Part shown: positions 1-9,484 of the stretch, piece after piece
Numbering within the stretch: position 1 is the first letter of the stretch
Layout: the number at the start of each line of letters is the position of its first letter
From: Roseovarius sp.
GTDB lineage: Bacteria > Pseudomonadota > Alphaproteobacteria > Rhodobacterales > Rhodobacteraceae
Assembly (NCBI GenBank): GCA_014359765.1
Contig: JACIYT010000002.1
Span: 124,001 to 188,000, forward strand
Reading direction: 5' to 3'
DNA: 64,000 bases
Program-made: the position numbers and the translations under genes
Notes under the pieces: generated by a model
What the model saw: only the letters and a program-made list of their open reading frames with translations
The model's database searches: none
What the model was told of the DNA's origin: nothing

Positions 1-72
1 TCGTCGGATGACGCGGGCTTCATCACCGGGCAGGTCATTTCCGTCTCGGGTGGCCTGTCGATGCACGGCTGA
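1..72 (+). CDS. SDR family oxidoreductase, C-terminal fragment (truncated by window edge)
   Basis: Frame 1 reads SSDDAGFITGQVISVSGGLSMHG*, typical of an SDR C-terminus (FITGQ...V.GG). Confidence 0.75.
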   Translation, partial: SSDDAGFITGQVISVSGGLSMHG

Positions 73-109
73 GCCGTGCCTGCGGGTGTTCAGGGTTACC
101 TCCCCAACT

Positions 110-134
110 GGCCGCGCTGCATGCGCGGCCTTTT
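110..134 (+). terminator. Rho-independent terminator
   Basis: Perfect 8-bp stem GGCCGCGC-TGCAT-GCGCGGCC followed by TTTT, just after the SDR stop. Confidence 0.8.
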
Positions 135-179
135 CTGCCGGGGGGATTTCTGCAAGGCTGCAAACAGGAGGGGGAACGC

Positions 180-2117
180 ATGTTTCATCCCGCGCCCGAC
201 ATTCAGCGCACCAGCACGCTGGCCGCATTCCTGAGCGATTGCGGCGCTGACAGCTACGAGGATCTCGACGCCCGCGCCAATGCCGATCCGGAGTGGTTCT
301 GGGAGCGGATCATCGCGCTTGCCGGTATCCGTTTTGCGCGCCCCTATACCCGGCTGCGCGACAGTTCCGCGGGGCCGGAAGCGATCCGCTGGGCGATCGG
401 CGGGGCGCTGAACCTGACGGAGACCTGCCTAGATGCGCGCATCGCCGAGGGGCTGGGCGACAAGACCGCGATCGACTGGGTCGGCGAGGACGGGAGCCGG
501 CGCCGCTGGAGCTATGCCGAGCTGGGCGCCGAGGCGGCGCGCGTGGCCTCCGCCCTTGCCCGGCGCGGCGTCCGGCCCGGAGAGGCGGTGGGGATCTACA
601 TGCCCATGATCCCCGAGATCCAGGCGGCGCTGCTTGGCATTGCGCGGCTGGGGGCCATCGCGGTGCCGCTGTTCTCGGGCTTTGCCGGGCCCGCCATCAT
701 CAGCCGGCTCAACGATGCCCGCGCCGTGGCGGTGCTCACGGCGGATGCGACCCCCCGGCGGGGCAAGCCGGTCTGGATGGAGGCCACCCTTGCCGAGGCG
801 CTGGCCGAGGTGCCCTCGGTGCACACGGTGCTCAGCCTGCGGCGCTTTGGCGGGGCGGTGGCCGATCCGGCCCGCGATCTCGACTGGCAGGAGACCGTGG
901 CCGGCGCGGATACCGATTTCCCCGCCCATCCCGTGGCGACGGATGCGCCGCTTCTCATTGCCTACACATCGGGCACCACCGGCAGGCCGAAGGGCGTGGT
1001 GCACACCCATCTCGGCGTTCAGGCCAAGGCCACGGCCGATTTCCTGCTCTGCCTCGATCTCAAGCGCGAGGATCGCCACCTGTGGATGACCGACATGGGC
1101 TGGGTCATGGGGCCGCTCACGGTCCTGTCGGTGCTGCTCGCGGGGGCGACGCTGGTTCTGGCCGAGGGGGCGCCCTCGATGCCGGGGGATCCCTTCCGGC
1201 TCCTGCGGCTGGCTGACAGTATGGAGGTCACGCATATGGGGATCGCCCCGACCCTCGTGCGCCAGTTCATGACCCAGGATCCCGCGCCGCTCGGGGGCTT
1301 TGATCTCTCGCGGCTGCGCGTCGTCGCCGCCACTGGCGAGCCGTGGACCGACGATGCCTGGCTCTGGCATCTTGCGCATGTCTGCCGCCATCGCGCCGTG
1401 CCGCTCAACATTTCGGGGGGGACCGAGCTTTTCGGCGCGATCCTGACCTCGACCGTCCTGCACGAGATCAAGCCCTGCGGCTTCTCGGCGCAGGCGCTCG
1501 GTGTGGGTGCGAAAGTGCTGCGCGCCGACGGCACCGAGGCGGCGCCCGGCGAGGTGGGCGAGCTGGTCGTGACCCAGCCGCCGCCTGGCCTTGCCCGGAC
1601 GATCTGGGGCGATCACGAGCGGTATCTCGAGACCTACTGGTCCACCTTTCCCGGGGTCTGGCGGCATGGCGACTGGGTCCGCCGCGATCCCGACGGCACA
1701 TGGTATATCCTTGGCCGCTCGGACGATACGCTCAACATCGCAGGCAAGCGCATCGGCCCCCCCGAGATCGAGGCCGCCCTGACCGCAACCGGCGAGGTGG
1801 TGGATGCCGCGGCGATCGCCGCCCCCGATGAGATCAAGGGCGTGGCCGTGGTCTGCATCTGCGTGGCGGCGCCGGGTGTTGTGCCCGACGCGGCGCTGAT
1901 CGCGCGCCTCAAGGACCGGGTGGGCGAGATCGTGTCGAAACCGTTCCGCCCGCGCGAGATCCATTTCGTCGAGGCGCTGCCCAAGACGCGCAGCATGAAA
2001 ACGATGCGCCGGATCGTGCGCGCGGCCTTTCTCGGCGAAGACCCGGGAGACCTGTCATCGGTCAGCAACCCCGAAACCATGCAGGCCATTGCCCGATTGC
2101 GAAAGGAAAGCCCATGA
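180..2117 (+). CDS. AMP-binding acyl-CoA synthetase (acetyl/acetoacetyl-CoA synthetase-like)
   Basis: 645 aa; YTSGTTGRPKGVVHTH AMP-binding motif, GRSDDTLNIAGKRIGPPEIE motif, C-terminal PKTRSMKTMRR. Confidence 0.9.
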   Translation: MFHPAPDIQRTSTLAAFLSDCGADSYEDLDARANADPEWFWERIIALAGIRFARPYTRLRDSSAGPEAIRWAIGGALNLTETCLDARIAEGLGDKTAIDWVGEDGSRRRWSYAELGAEAARVASALARRGVRPGEAVGIYMPMIPEIQAALLGIARLGAIAVPLFSGFAGPAIISRLNDARAVAVLTADATPRRGKPVWMEATLAEALAEVPSVHTVLSLRRFGGAVADPARDLDWQETVAGADTDFPAHPVATDAPLLIAYTSGTTGRPKGVVHTHLGVQAKATADFLLCLDLKREDRHLWMTDMGWVMGPLTVLSVLLAGATLVLAEGAPSMPGDPFRLLRLADSMEVTHMGIAPTLVRQFMTQDPAPLGGFDLSRLRVVAATGEPWTDDAWLWHLAHVCRHRAVPLNISGGTELFGAILTSTVLHEIKPCGFSAQALGVGAKVLRADGTEAAPGEVGELVVTQPPPGLARTIWGDHERYLETYWSTFPGVWRHGDWVRRDPDGTWYILGRSDDTLNIAGKRIGPPEIEAALTATGEVVDAAAIAAPDEIKGVAVVCICVAAPGVVPDAALIARLKDRVGEIVSKPFRPREIHFVEALPKTRSMKTMRRIVRAAFLGEDPGDLSSVSNPETMQAIARLRKESP

Positions 2118-2968
2118 TCACCGTCTTTGGCGCGACCGGGACCACCGGCGCACCGCTTGTCGAGGCGCTTCTGGCGCGGGGCGCGCGCGTGCGCGCGGTG
2201 ACCAGCGACCCGGCGAAGATCGCCCCGCTCGAGGCGAGGGGCTGCGAGGCCGTCATTGCCCGCTTCGACGCGCCCGAGACGCTCGCGCGTGCCTGCGAGG
2301 GGGCGGAACGGATCTATCTGGTGACGCCCGCGCATCAGGACATGCGCCGCTGGAAGGCCGATACGATCGCGGCGGCGCAGGCCGCCGGCGTGCGTCACGT
2401 GGTGCTTGCCACCGGGCTCGGCGCCTCGCCCAAGGCGCGGCTGACCTTTGGCAGGTGGCATTCCGAAACGCAGGAATGCCTCAGGCAGAGCGGCCTGGAG
2501 TGGACCTTCATCCAGCCTACCTATTTCATGCAGAACCTGCTGTGGCAGGCGGGCGCGATTGCGCGCGACGGGGTGTATCACGACGATCTCGGTGGCCCCG
2601 TGGCCTGGATCGACGCGCGCGACATCGCCGAGGTCGCCGCCGAGGCGCTGACCGGCCCGGGCCATGCGGGCAAGGCCTACGGGCTGACCGGCCCCGAGGC
2701 CCTCGGCGGCGCGGAGATCGCGGAGATCCTGTCGGATGTGACCGGGCGTCCGGTGCGGTGCGTGCCGCTCGCGGCGCAGGACGCGAAGGCCGCGATGATG
2801 GCGAACGGCATGGCCGAGGAGGTCGCCGCGGCCATGGTCGAACTCGCCTCCATCGCGCCGAAGGGCTATCTCGCGGGGATCGAAACGACCGTGAGCGACG
2901 TGCTGGGCCGCCCGGCGCGGCGCTTTCGCGATTTCGTGGCCGAGCACCGGGATGCCTTTGTCGGCTGA
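2114..2968 (+). CDS. NmrA-like NAD(P)-binding oxidoreductase
   Basis: N-terminal FGATGTTGAPLVEALLARGARVRAVTSDP Rossmann motif; overlaps upstream stop by 4 bp. Confidence 0.85.
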   Translation: MITVFGATGTTGAPLVEALLARGARVRAVTSDPAKIAPLEARGCEAVIARFDAPETLARACEGAERIYLVTPAHQDMRRWKADTIAAAQAAGVRHVVLATGLGASPKARLTFGRWHSETQECLRQSGLEWTFIQPTYFMQNLLWQAGAIARDGVYHDDLGGPVAWIDARDIAEVAAEALTGPGHAGKAYGLTGPEALGGAEIAEILSDVTGRPVRCVPLAAQDAKAAMMANGMAEEVAAAMVELASIAPKGYLAGIETTVSDVLGRPARRFRDFVAEHRDAFVG

Positions 2969-3698
2969 TCTGGCGGCGGCGGCACCGCTCTATCTCGAAC
3001 TGGCGCCGCCCGAGGGCGCCGCGACCGAGGTCGTGCATCTCTTTTTCCTCCGCGACGAGGGCGCGCTGAGCCGCCGCGGGACCGGGCGTTTCGCGACCGA
3101 CCTGTTCACCCTTTCAGTGATGCACCGGCCCGAAGATCCCGACGCCCCCCGGGTGACGCTCGCGCCGCCCCGCCCGGCATTCGTGCCCCGCAAGGCGCCC
3201 TTTTGCGGCGTCGTGGCCGGGCTGCGCCTCGCTGCGGGGCCGCAGGACGCGCCCCCTCCCGAGGCGCTCGCGCGGTTGAATGCCGCGCTCGGGCATGTCC
3301 TTGAGGGCGATGCGCCCCTCGCCCCGGTGGTCGCCGCGCTCGACCATCTGGCGAGGGGGCTGCGCTTTGCCGGACCGCCGCGGGCGGTCAGCGACCGCAC
3401 CGGGCGGCGCAGGGCGCGGGCGGATACCGGCGTGTCGCGGCGGCGGCTCGTCGTCACCCGGCGCTTTCGCCTCCTGCTCGGCGGGCTGGCGGACGACCGG
3501 CAGCGACTGAGCGATCTGGCGCTGGCGGCGGGGTATTGCGATCAGTCGCACATGTCGGCGTCCTGCCGCGCCTGTGCCGGCCAGCCGCCCGGCGCGCTTC
3601 GCGCGCAGGCGACGGCGCGTCGCTTTGGCCTTTCGTTACAAGATTCGCACCTCGCCGGGCGGCTAGGATTGGTCATCTCGGATCAATGCACGGAGTGA
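2952..3698 (+). CDS. AraC-type helix-turn-helix regulator
   Basis: C-terminal RLSDLALAAGYCDQSHMSASCRACAGQPPGALR matches the AraC HTH consensus. Confidence 0.7.
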   Translation: MPLSADLAAAAPLYLELAPPEGAATEVVHLFFLRDEGALSRRGTGRFATDLFTLSVMHRPEDPDAPRVTLAPPRPAFVPRKAPFCGVVAGLRLAAGPQDAPPPEALARLNAALGHVLEGDAPLAPVVAALDHLARGLRFAGPPRAVSDRTGRRRARADTGVSRRRLVVTRRFRLLLGGLADDRQRLSDLALAAGYCDQSHMSASCRACAGQPPGALRAQATARRFGLSLQDSHLAGRLGLVISDQCTE

Positions 3699-3707
3699 GA
3701 TGACACC

Positions 3708-4163
3708 ATGACGCAGTTCCAGCCCAAATCCCCCGATTTCGAGGCGCGTGTGCGCGACAGTTTCGATCGCCAGCAGGCGATGCACACGCTCGGGATCGGT
3801 ATCGCCGATCTCGCGCCCGGCCATATCGTGCTGGAGATGGCGCACCGCCCCGCACTGACCCAGCAGCACGGGTTCCTTCATGCCGGGATCGTCTCGACCG
3901 CGCTCGACAGCGCCTGTGGCTATGCCGCCTTTTCGCTGATGCCTGCCGAGGCCGCAGTGCTGACGGTGGAATTCAAGATCAACCTGCTGAACCCGGCGGA
4001 TGGCGAGCGGTTTCGCTTCGTCGCCGACGTGGTGAAGCCGGGCCGAACCCTGACCGTCTGCGAGGCCCGTGCCCATGCCGTGAAGGGCGGGCGGGAAACG
4101 CTCGTCGCCACGATGACCGGGACGCTGATGGCGCTGGTGGGGCGGACGGGCGTCGCCGGCTGA
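3708..4163 (+). CDS. PaaI-family hotdog thioesterase
   Basis: QQHGFLHAGIVSTALDSACGYAA motif; 151 aa. Confidence 0.85.
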   Translation: MTQFQPKSPDFEARVRDSFDRQQAMHTLGIGIADLAPGHIVLEMAHRPALTQQHGFLHAGIVSTALDSACGYAAFSLMPAEAAVLTVEFKINLLNPADGERFRFVADVVKPGRTLTVCEARAHAVKGGRETLVATMTGTLMALVGRTGVAG

Positions 4164-4173
4164 GGCGGGGCTG

Positions 4174-4204
4174 CCGGGCGGGTCCGGCCAGCCCCCCCGC
4201 CCGG
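4174..4204. terminator. Inverted repeat between convergent genes
   Basis: CCGGGCGGG ... CCCGCCCGG 9-bp arms between stops of 3708..4163(+) and 4208..6250(-); no clear T-tract. Confidence 0.5.
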
Positions 4205-4207
4205 TTC

Positions 4208-6250
4208 TCAGAGGCTCTGCGCGAGGCGCACCCCCTCGTCGATGGCGCGCAGCGCGTCGAGCTCGGCGGCCTCCTTCGCCCCGCCGATCATCGTGGCGGC
4301 GATGCCACGCGCGGCGAGGTCTTCGGCGAGGGAGCGTTCCGGTTCCTGCCCGGTGCACAGCACGATCGTGTCGGCGGCGATGGTCCTTGGCTGCCCGTCC
4401 ACGAGGATGTGCAGGCCGGCATCGTCGATGCGCTCATAGACCACCCCGCCGATGGCCTCGACCCCGTGCTTGCGCAGCGCGTTGCGCAGGATCCAGCCGG
4501 TCGAGACGCCCAGCCCGGCCCCGGCCTTGGCGGTCTTGCGCTGGAGCATGATGACCTTGCGCCGCGCCGGGCGCGGCGCCAGCGGATCGCCCGCGAGCGC
4601 GCCCGGGGCGGCGAATGCAGGGTCCACGCCCCATGTCTCGCAGAAGACCGCGGGATCGTGGGCCTCGGCCGGATCGGTCACGAGGAACTCGGCCACATCG
4701 TGGCCGATGCCGCCCGCGCCCATCACCGCCACCGTATCGCCCGCCACCCGCTCGCCCGAGAGGATCTGCGCATAGGTGGCAACCCTGGGATGGTCCACGC
4801 CCGGCAGGTCGGGGATGCGCGGCACGACGCCGGTGGCGATAACCACGTGATCAAAGCCCGCCAGATCCGCCCCGCCGGCCCGCTGCCCGAGCCGCAGCGT
4901 GACCCCGTGCCTGGCGATCTGGGAGGCATAATAGCGCAGCGTCTCGTCGAACTCGTCCTTGCCGGGGGCTGCGCGCGCGAGGTTCAGCTGCCCGCCGAGC
5001 CTGTCGCCGGCCTCGAACAGCGTGACCCGGTGGCCGAGCCGCGCCGCCTCGGCCGCTGCGGCCATGCCCGCCGCGCCGCCACCGACGACCGCCACGTTCC
5101 TCGGCTGCGCGGCGGGTGTGTCGCGGAACATCGTCTCGCGCCCGGCCCGGGGATTGACGAGGCAGCTCACCGTGCGGTCCGAGAAGATGAAATCGAGGCA
5201 GGCCTGGTTGCAGGCGATGCAGGTGTTGATCTCGTCGGCGCGGCCTTCGCGGGCCTTCCTGACGAAATGCGGATCGGCCAGGAAGGGTCGCGCCATCGAC
5301 ACCATGTCGGCATCGCCCGAGGCGAGGATGTCCTCGGCGATGTCCGGGGTGTTGATCCGGTTGGAGGCCACCACCGGGATCGACACGGCCGCCTTCACAT
5401 TGGCGGCGGCCTTGCGCCAGACGGCGCGCGGCACCGGGTAGGCGATCGTCGGCACGCGCGCCTCGTGCCAGCCGATCCCGGTGTTGAGGATATCCGCGCC
5501 TGCCGCCTCGATGCTGCGGGCGAGGGCCGCGATTTCCTCGGCCGGGGCGCCGCCTTCGACCAGGTCGGCGGCCGAGATGCGGTAGATGATCAGGAAATCC
5601 GGCCCGCATCGCGCGCGCACGGCGCGCACGATCTCGACGGGAAAGCGGTGCCGGTTCGCGACGCTGCCGCCCCAGTCATCCTCGCGCCGGTTGGTGTGGG
5701 TGACGGTGAATTCGTTGATGAGATAACCCTCGGAGCCCATGATCTCGACCCCGTCGAAACCGGCGGCCTGCGCGTTGGCGGCGGCGGTGGCGAAATCGTC
5801 GATGGTGCGACGGATGTCGGCATCGGTCATTTCGCGCGGCGTGAAGCGGTTGATCGGCGCGCGGATCGGCGAGGGCGCGACACAGCCCTCGATCTTGGCG
5901 TAGCGCCCGGCATGGAGGATCTGGGCGCAGATCAGGCTGCCCTCGGCCTGCACCGCCGCGCAGATCGGGCGCAGCGCGCGCGCCGCTTCGGGATCGTCGA
6001 GGCGCGGGCCCTCGGGGTCGAAGATCCCCTCGGCATTGGGCGAAAATCCGCCCGTGACGATGATCGCCGCCTCGCCCCGGGCGCGTTCGGCATAGAATGC
6101 GATCTGCCGCTCGATCCCGTCGGGTTCGGTCTCGAGCCGCGTGTGCATGGAGCCCATGACCACGCGATTACGCAGCTCCCGCGTCCCCGCGCGGATCGGC
6201 GAGAGCAAGGTCGCAAAGCGCTCTGTCCCGGTCTTCGGCATTGTCGGCAT
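4208..6250 (-). CDS. NADH:flavin oxidoreductase, 2,4-dienoyl-CoA reductase (FadH)-like
   Basis: N-terminal OYE barrel plus Cys-rich CIACNQACLDFIFSDRTVSCLVNPRAGRE, then GGGAAGMAAAAEAARLGHRVTLFEA pyridine-nucleotide domain; start MPTMPKTG at 6250. Confidence 0.9.
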   Translation of the reverse strand: MPTMPKTGTERFATLLSPIRAGTRELRNRVVMGSMHTRLETEPDGIERQIAFYAERARGEAAIIVTGGFSPNAEGIFDPEGPRLDDPEAARALRPICAAVQAEGSLICAQILHAGRYAKIEGCVAPSPIRAPINRFTPREMTDADIRRTIDDFATAAANAQAAGFDGVEIMGSEGYLINEFTVTHTNRREDDWGGSVANRHRFPVEIVRAVRARCGPDFLIIYRISAADLVEGGAPAEEIAALARSIEAAGADILNTGIGWHEARVPTIAYPVPRAVWRKAAANVKAAVSIPVVASNRINTPDIAEDILASGDADMVSMARPFLADPHFVRKAREGRADEINTCIACNQACLDFIFSDRTVSCLVNPRAGRETMFRDTPAAQPRNVAVVGGGAAGMAAAAEAARLGHRVTLFEAGDRLGGQLNLARAAPGKDEFDETLRYYASQIARHGVTLRLGQRAGGADLAGFDHVVIATGVVPRIPDLPGVDHPRVATYAQILSGERVAGDTVAVMGAGGIGHDVAEFLVTDPAEAHDPAVFCETWGVDPAFAAPGALAGDPLAPRPARRKVIMLQRKTAKAGAGLGVSTGWILRNALRKHGVEAIGGVVYERIDDAGLHILVDGQPRTIAADTIVLCTGQEPERSLAEDLAARGIAATMIGGAKEAAELDALRAIDEGVRLAQSL

Positions 6251-6278
6251 CCTCCTCAAAACTCCTCTTGCCCGCCAT

Positions 6279-6294
6279 TCTAACATTTGTTAGA
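6279..6294. promoter_or_regulatory. Perfect inverted repeat, candidate operator (TetR-like)
   Basis: TCTAACA-TT-TGTTAGA, 7-bp perfect arms, in the 86-bp divergent intergenic region between the FadH-like gene and the ACAD operon. Confidence 0.65.
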
Positions 6295-6336
6295 TTTTTG
6301 GGAAGTCCAATATTTCGATCAGGGAGGAAACATCGG

Positions 6337-7512
6337 ATGCACTTCCAGCCAACTGAGGACCAGAAGGCGTTTCAGGAAACGGCCAGGCGATTCGCCTCCG
6401 AGAAACTGGCGCCCAGCTACCTGGAGCGCGCGCGCGGTCACACGCTCGACCGTGATCTGCTGCGCGAGATGGGCGCGCTCGGGCTGATCGGCCCGGACCT
6501 GCCCGAGGATCTCGGCGGGCTTGGCGAGAGCTCGGTCACGGCGGGCCTCATCACCGAGGAGATCGCGCGCGCCGATTTCAACGTGAGTTACATCCAGCTT
6601 CTCGGGTCGCTCATGGGCGGGATGATCGCCAAGCACGCCTCCCGGGAAATCGCCTCCGAATGGGTTCCCAAGGTGGTCGCGGGCGAGGCTATCGTCGGCC
6701 TCGGCCTGACCGAGCCGCGCGGCGGGTCGGACGCGGCCAACCTGATCCTCAAGGCCGAGAAATCGGGCAATGGCTGGCGGCTCAACGGGGAGAAGACCTC
6801 GATGAGCTTCTCCGAACAGGCCGATGTCGCGGTGGTCTTTGCGCGCACCGGCGATCCTGCGGGCGGCTCGCGCGGGGTGAGTGCCTTTTTCGTCGATCTC
6901 AACCAGGAGGGCGTCAAGCGCACGCATTTCGACGATATCGGCACGAGGCCGGTGGGGCGCGGATCGGTGTTCTTTGACGATGTGTTCGTCCCGGCCGAGA
7001 ACATGATGGCCGAGCAGGACCGCGCCTTTGGCACGATCATGGCGGGGTTCGATTATTCGCGCGCGCTGATCGGTCTGGAATGTCTCGGCGCGGCGCAGGC
7101 ATCGGTGGACGAGACCTGGGAATATGTGAAGGGGCGCGAGGCGTTCGGCGCGCCCATCGTGCAGTATCAGGGCGTGAGCTTTCCGCTGGCGGAGGCCGAG
7201 ACCCAGCTGACCATGATGCGCCAGCTCTGCTACTACACGCTCGACCTGCGCGACCGCGGCCTGCCCCACACCGCCGAGGCGGCGATGTGCAAGTGGTATC
7301 TGCCCAAGACCGCCTGCGAGATCATCCACCAGTGCCTGATCCTGCACGGCCATTACGGCTATACCACCGACCTGCCGCACCATCAGCGTTACAATGACGT
7401 GCTCGGCCTGCAGATCGGCGATGGCACGGCGCAGATCCAGAAGCTGGTGATCGCCCGCGAGAAGGCTGGTCGCGTCGTGCTGCAATACGACCAGAAGGCG
7501 AAGGCGAAATGA
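6337..7512 (+). CDS. Acyl-CoA dehydrogenase
   Basis: LGLTEPRGGSDAANL and ACAD C-terminal fold; GGAGG RBS upstream of ATG at 6337. Confidence 0.9.
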   Translation: MHFQPTEDQKAFQETARRFASEKLAPSYLERARGHTLDRDLLREMGALGLIGPDLPEDLGGLGESSVTAGLITEEIARADFNVSYIQLLGSLMGGMIAKHASREIASEWVPKVVAGEAIVGLGLTEPRGGSDAANLILKAEKSGNGWRLNGEKTSMSFSEQADVAVVFARTGDPAGGSRGVSAFFVDLNQEGVKRTHFDDIGTRPVGRGSVFFDDVFVPAENMMAEQDRAFGTIMAGFDYSRALIGLECLGAAQASVDETWEYVKGREAFGAPIVQYQGVSFPLAEAETQLTMMRQLCYYTLDLRDRGLPHTAEAAMCKWYLPKTACEIIHQCLILHGHYGYTTDLPHHQRYNDVLGLQIGDGTAQIQKLVIAREKAGRVVLQYDQKAKAK

Positions 7513-8288
7513 GCAGTCCCGTCAATGTGAGCGTGGAGGGCAGCACCGGCATCATCGAGCTGGCGCGCCCGGAGAAATTCAACTGCCTGTCGCTCGAGGT
7601 GCATGAGCATATTTCGGACGCGCGCGCGCGGTTCGAGGCGGACCGGGCGATTCGCTCGATCCTCATCCGGGCGCAGGGCAAGCATTTCTGCACCGGGGCC
7701 GACCTGACCGAGGTCAAGGGCAAGCTCGGCGATCCCGCGGCGCTGGATCACTTCATCGCCTTCGGCATGAAGAACCTGCGCGCGCTGGAGACCTCACCGC
7801 TGCCGGTGATCGTGGCGGTTCAGGGGCTGTGCCTCGCCGGGGGGATCGAGCTCATGCTGTCATGCGACGTGTGTTTCGCCGCCGAGACCGCGCAGTTCGG
7901 CGACCAGCACGCGCAATTCGGCCTGATCCCGGGCTGGGGCGGGTCGCAGCGGCTGACGCGGCTGATGGGGCTGCGCCGGGCGCTCGACCTGATGTTCTCG
8001 GCTCGCTGGCTCAAGGCCGCAGAGGCAAGGGAGGCGGGGCTGGTCAATCACATCGTGCCGGATGCGGATCTGCATCAGGCGGCGCTCGAATATTGCCAGA
8101 CCATCGCCACCCGTTCGCGCACCGGCATCGCCGAGATGAAGCGCCTCGCGCGCGAGGGCGCCGATCTCGGCATCGATCAGCAGATGCGGCTGGAACGTGA
8201 CGCCGCCGTGCGCGCGCTGCCCGGGGTGGATGTGGCCGAGGGGCTCGATGCCTTCGAGAACCGCCGCAAGCCGGTCTTCAAGGGGTAA
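7509..8288 (+). CDS. Enoyl-CoA hydratase/isomerase family protein
   Basis: GKHFCTGADLTEV and LAGGIELMLSCDV crotonase motifs; overlaps previous stop by 4 bp. Confidence 0.9.
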   Translation: MSSPVNVSVEGSTGIIELARPEKFNCLSLEVHEHISDARARFEADRAIRSILIRAQGKHFCTGADLTEVKGKLGDPAALDHFIAFGMKNLRALETSPLPVIVAVQGLCLAGGIELMLSCDVCFAAETAQFGDQHAQFGLIPGWGGSQRLTRLMGLRRALDLMFSARWLKAAEAREAGLVNHIVPDADLHQAALEYCQTIATRSRTGIAEMKRLAREGADLGIDQQMRLERDAAVRALPGVDVAEGLDAFENRRKPVFKG

Positions 8289-8297
8289 GGTGAGCAG

Positions 8298-9458
8298 ATG
8301 GATTTCACACTGAACGACGAACAGCGCCAGATCTACGAATACGGTGGCCAGCTGGCGCAGAAATACGACAATGCCTATTGGCGCGACCACGCCCGCCGGC
8401 ACGCATTTCCGCACGAGATGTTCCGCCAGATCGCCGATGATGGTTTTCTGGGGATCATGGTGCCCGAGGAATACGGCGGTGCGGGCCTTGGCATGACCGA
8501 AATGGCGCTGTTCATGGAGGGCACCGCCAATCACGGGATCCCGCTCCTGATGATGGTGGTGGGGCCGACGATGTCGCTGGCCCATATCGCCCATCACGGC
8601 ACCGAGTTTCACCGAAAGGAGCTCCTGCCGGCCGCATGCCGGGGCGAGATCCAGTTCTGCTTTGCGATCACCGAGCCGGGCGCCGGATCCAACACGATGA
8701 AGGCCACGACGCTGGCGAAGCGCCGGGGCAACCGGTTCAGCCTGTCGGGCGAAAAGACCTTCATCACCGGGGCGGAGGTGGCGGATTACTGCCTCGTCGT
8801 GGCGCGCACGAAGCCGCATACCGAGGTCAGCCGCAAGACCGACGGCTTTACCCTTTTCGCGGTGGACCTGAAGAAGAAAGGCGTGGAAAAACAGCGGGTG
8901 AAGATCGCGATCCCGCTGCCCGAGGAACAGTGGACGCTGTTCTTCGACGATGTCGATCTCGGCCCCGAGGATGTGGTCGGCGAGGTGGACGAGGGGTTCT
9001 CGATCCTGTTCGACAGCCTCAACCCCGAGCGCATCATCCTCGCCGCGCTGTGCTGTGGCATCGGTCGCTTCGCGCTCGGCAAGGGGGTGGCCTATGCCTC
9101 CGAGCGCAATGTCTTCGGCCAGCCGATCGGCGCCCATCAGGGGGTGCAGCATCCGATGGCCCGGGCCTATACGGCGATCGAGATGGCCAGCCTCATGACT
9201 CGCCGCGCGGCATGGGAATTCGACAACAAGCTGCCGGCCGGCGCCTCCTCGAACATGGCCAAATATGCCGCCGCCGAGGCCGGGATCGAGGCGGTCGATG
9301 CCGCGCTTCAGGCGCATGGCGGCTCGGGCTTTACCGAGGATACCGGGCTTTACGAGATGTATCCGATGATGCGCCTGCTGCGCACCGCGCCGGTCAACCG
9401 CGAGCTCTGCCTCAGCTTCATCGGGGAAAAGGTCATGGGCCTGCCGAGATCCTATTGA
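8298..9458 (+). CDS. Acyl-CoA dehydrogenase
   Basis: CFAITEPGAGSNTMKATTLA, QPIGAHQGVQHPMARAY ACAD motifs. Confidence 0.9.
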   Translation: MDFTLNDEQRQIYEYGGQLAQKYDNAYWRDHARRHAFPHEMFRQIADDGFLGIMVPEEYGGAGLGMTEMALFMEGTANHGIPLLMMVVGPTMSLAHIAHHGTEFHRKELLPAACRGEIQFCFAITEPGAGSNTMKATTLAKRRGNRFSLSGEKTFITGAEVADYCLVVARTKPHTEVSRKTDGFTLFAVDLKKKGVEKQRVKIAIPLPEEQWTLFFDDVDLGPEDVVGEVDEGFSILFDSLNPERIILAALCCGIGRFALGKGVAYASERNVFGQPIGAHQGVQHPMARAYTAIEMASLMTRRAAWEFDNKLPAGASSNMAKYAAAEAGIEAVDAALQAHGGSGFTEDTGLYEMYPMMRLLRTAPVNRELCLSFIGEKVMGLPRSY

Positions 9459-9484
9459 TCGGGGGCCTGGCAAGGGAGGACGAC

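Noticed and set aside
4409-6283. 624-aa plus-strand ORF
   Set aside because: Antisense of the FadH-like gene; no domain
7860-9473. 537-aa minus-strand ORF
   Set aside because: Antisense to the crotonase/ACAD genes; shadow ORF
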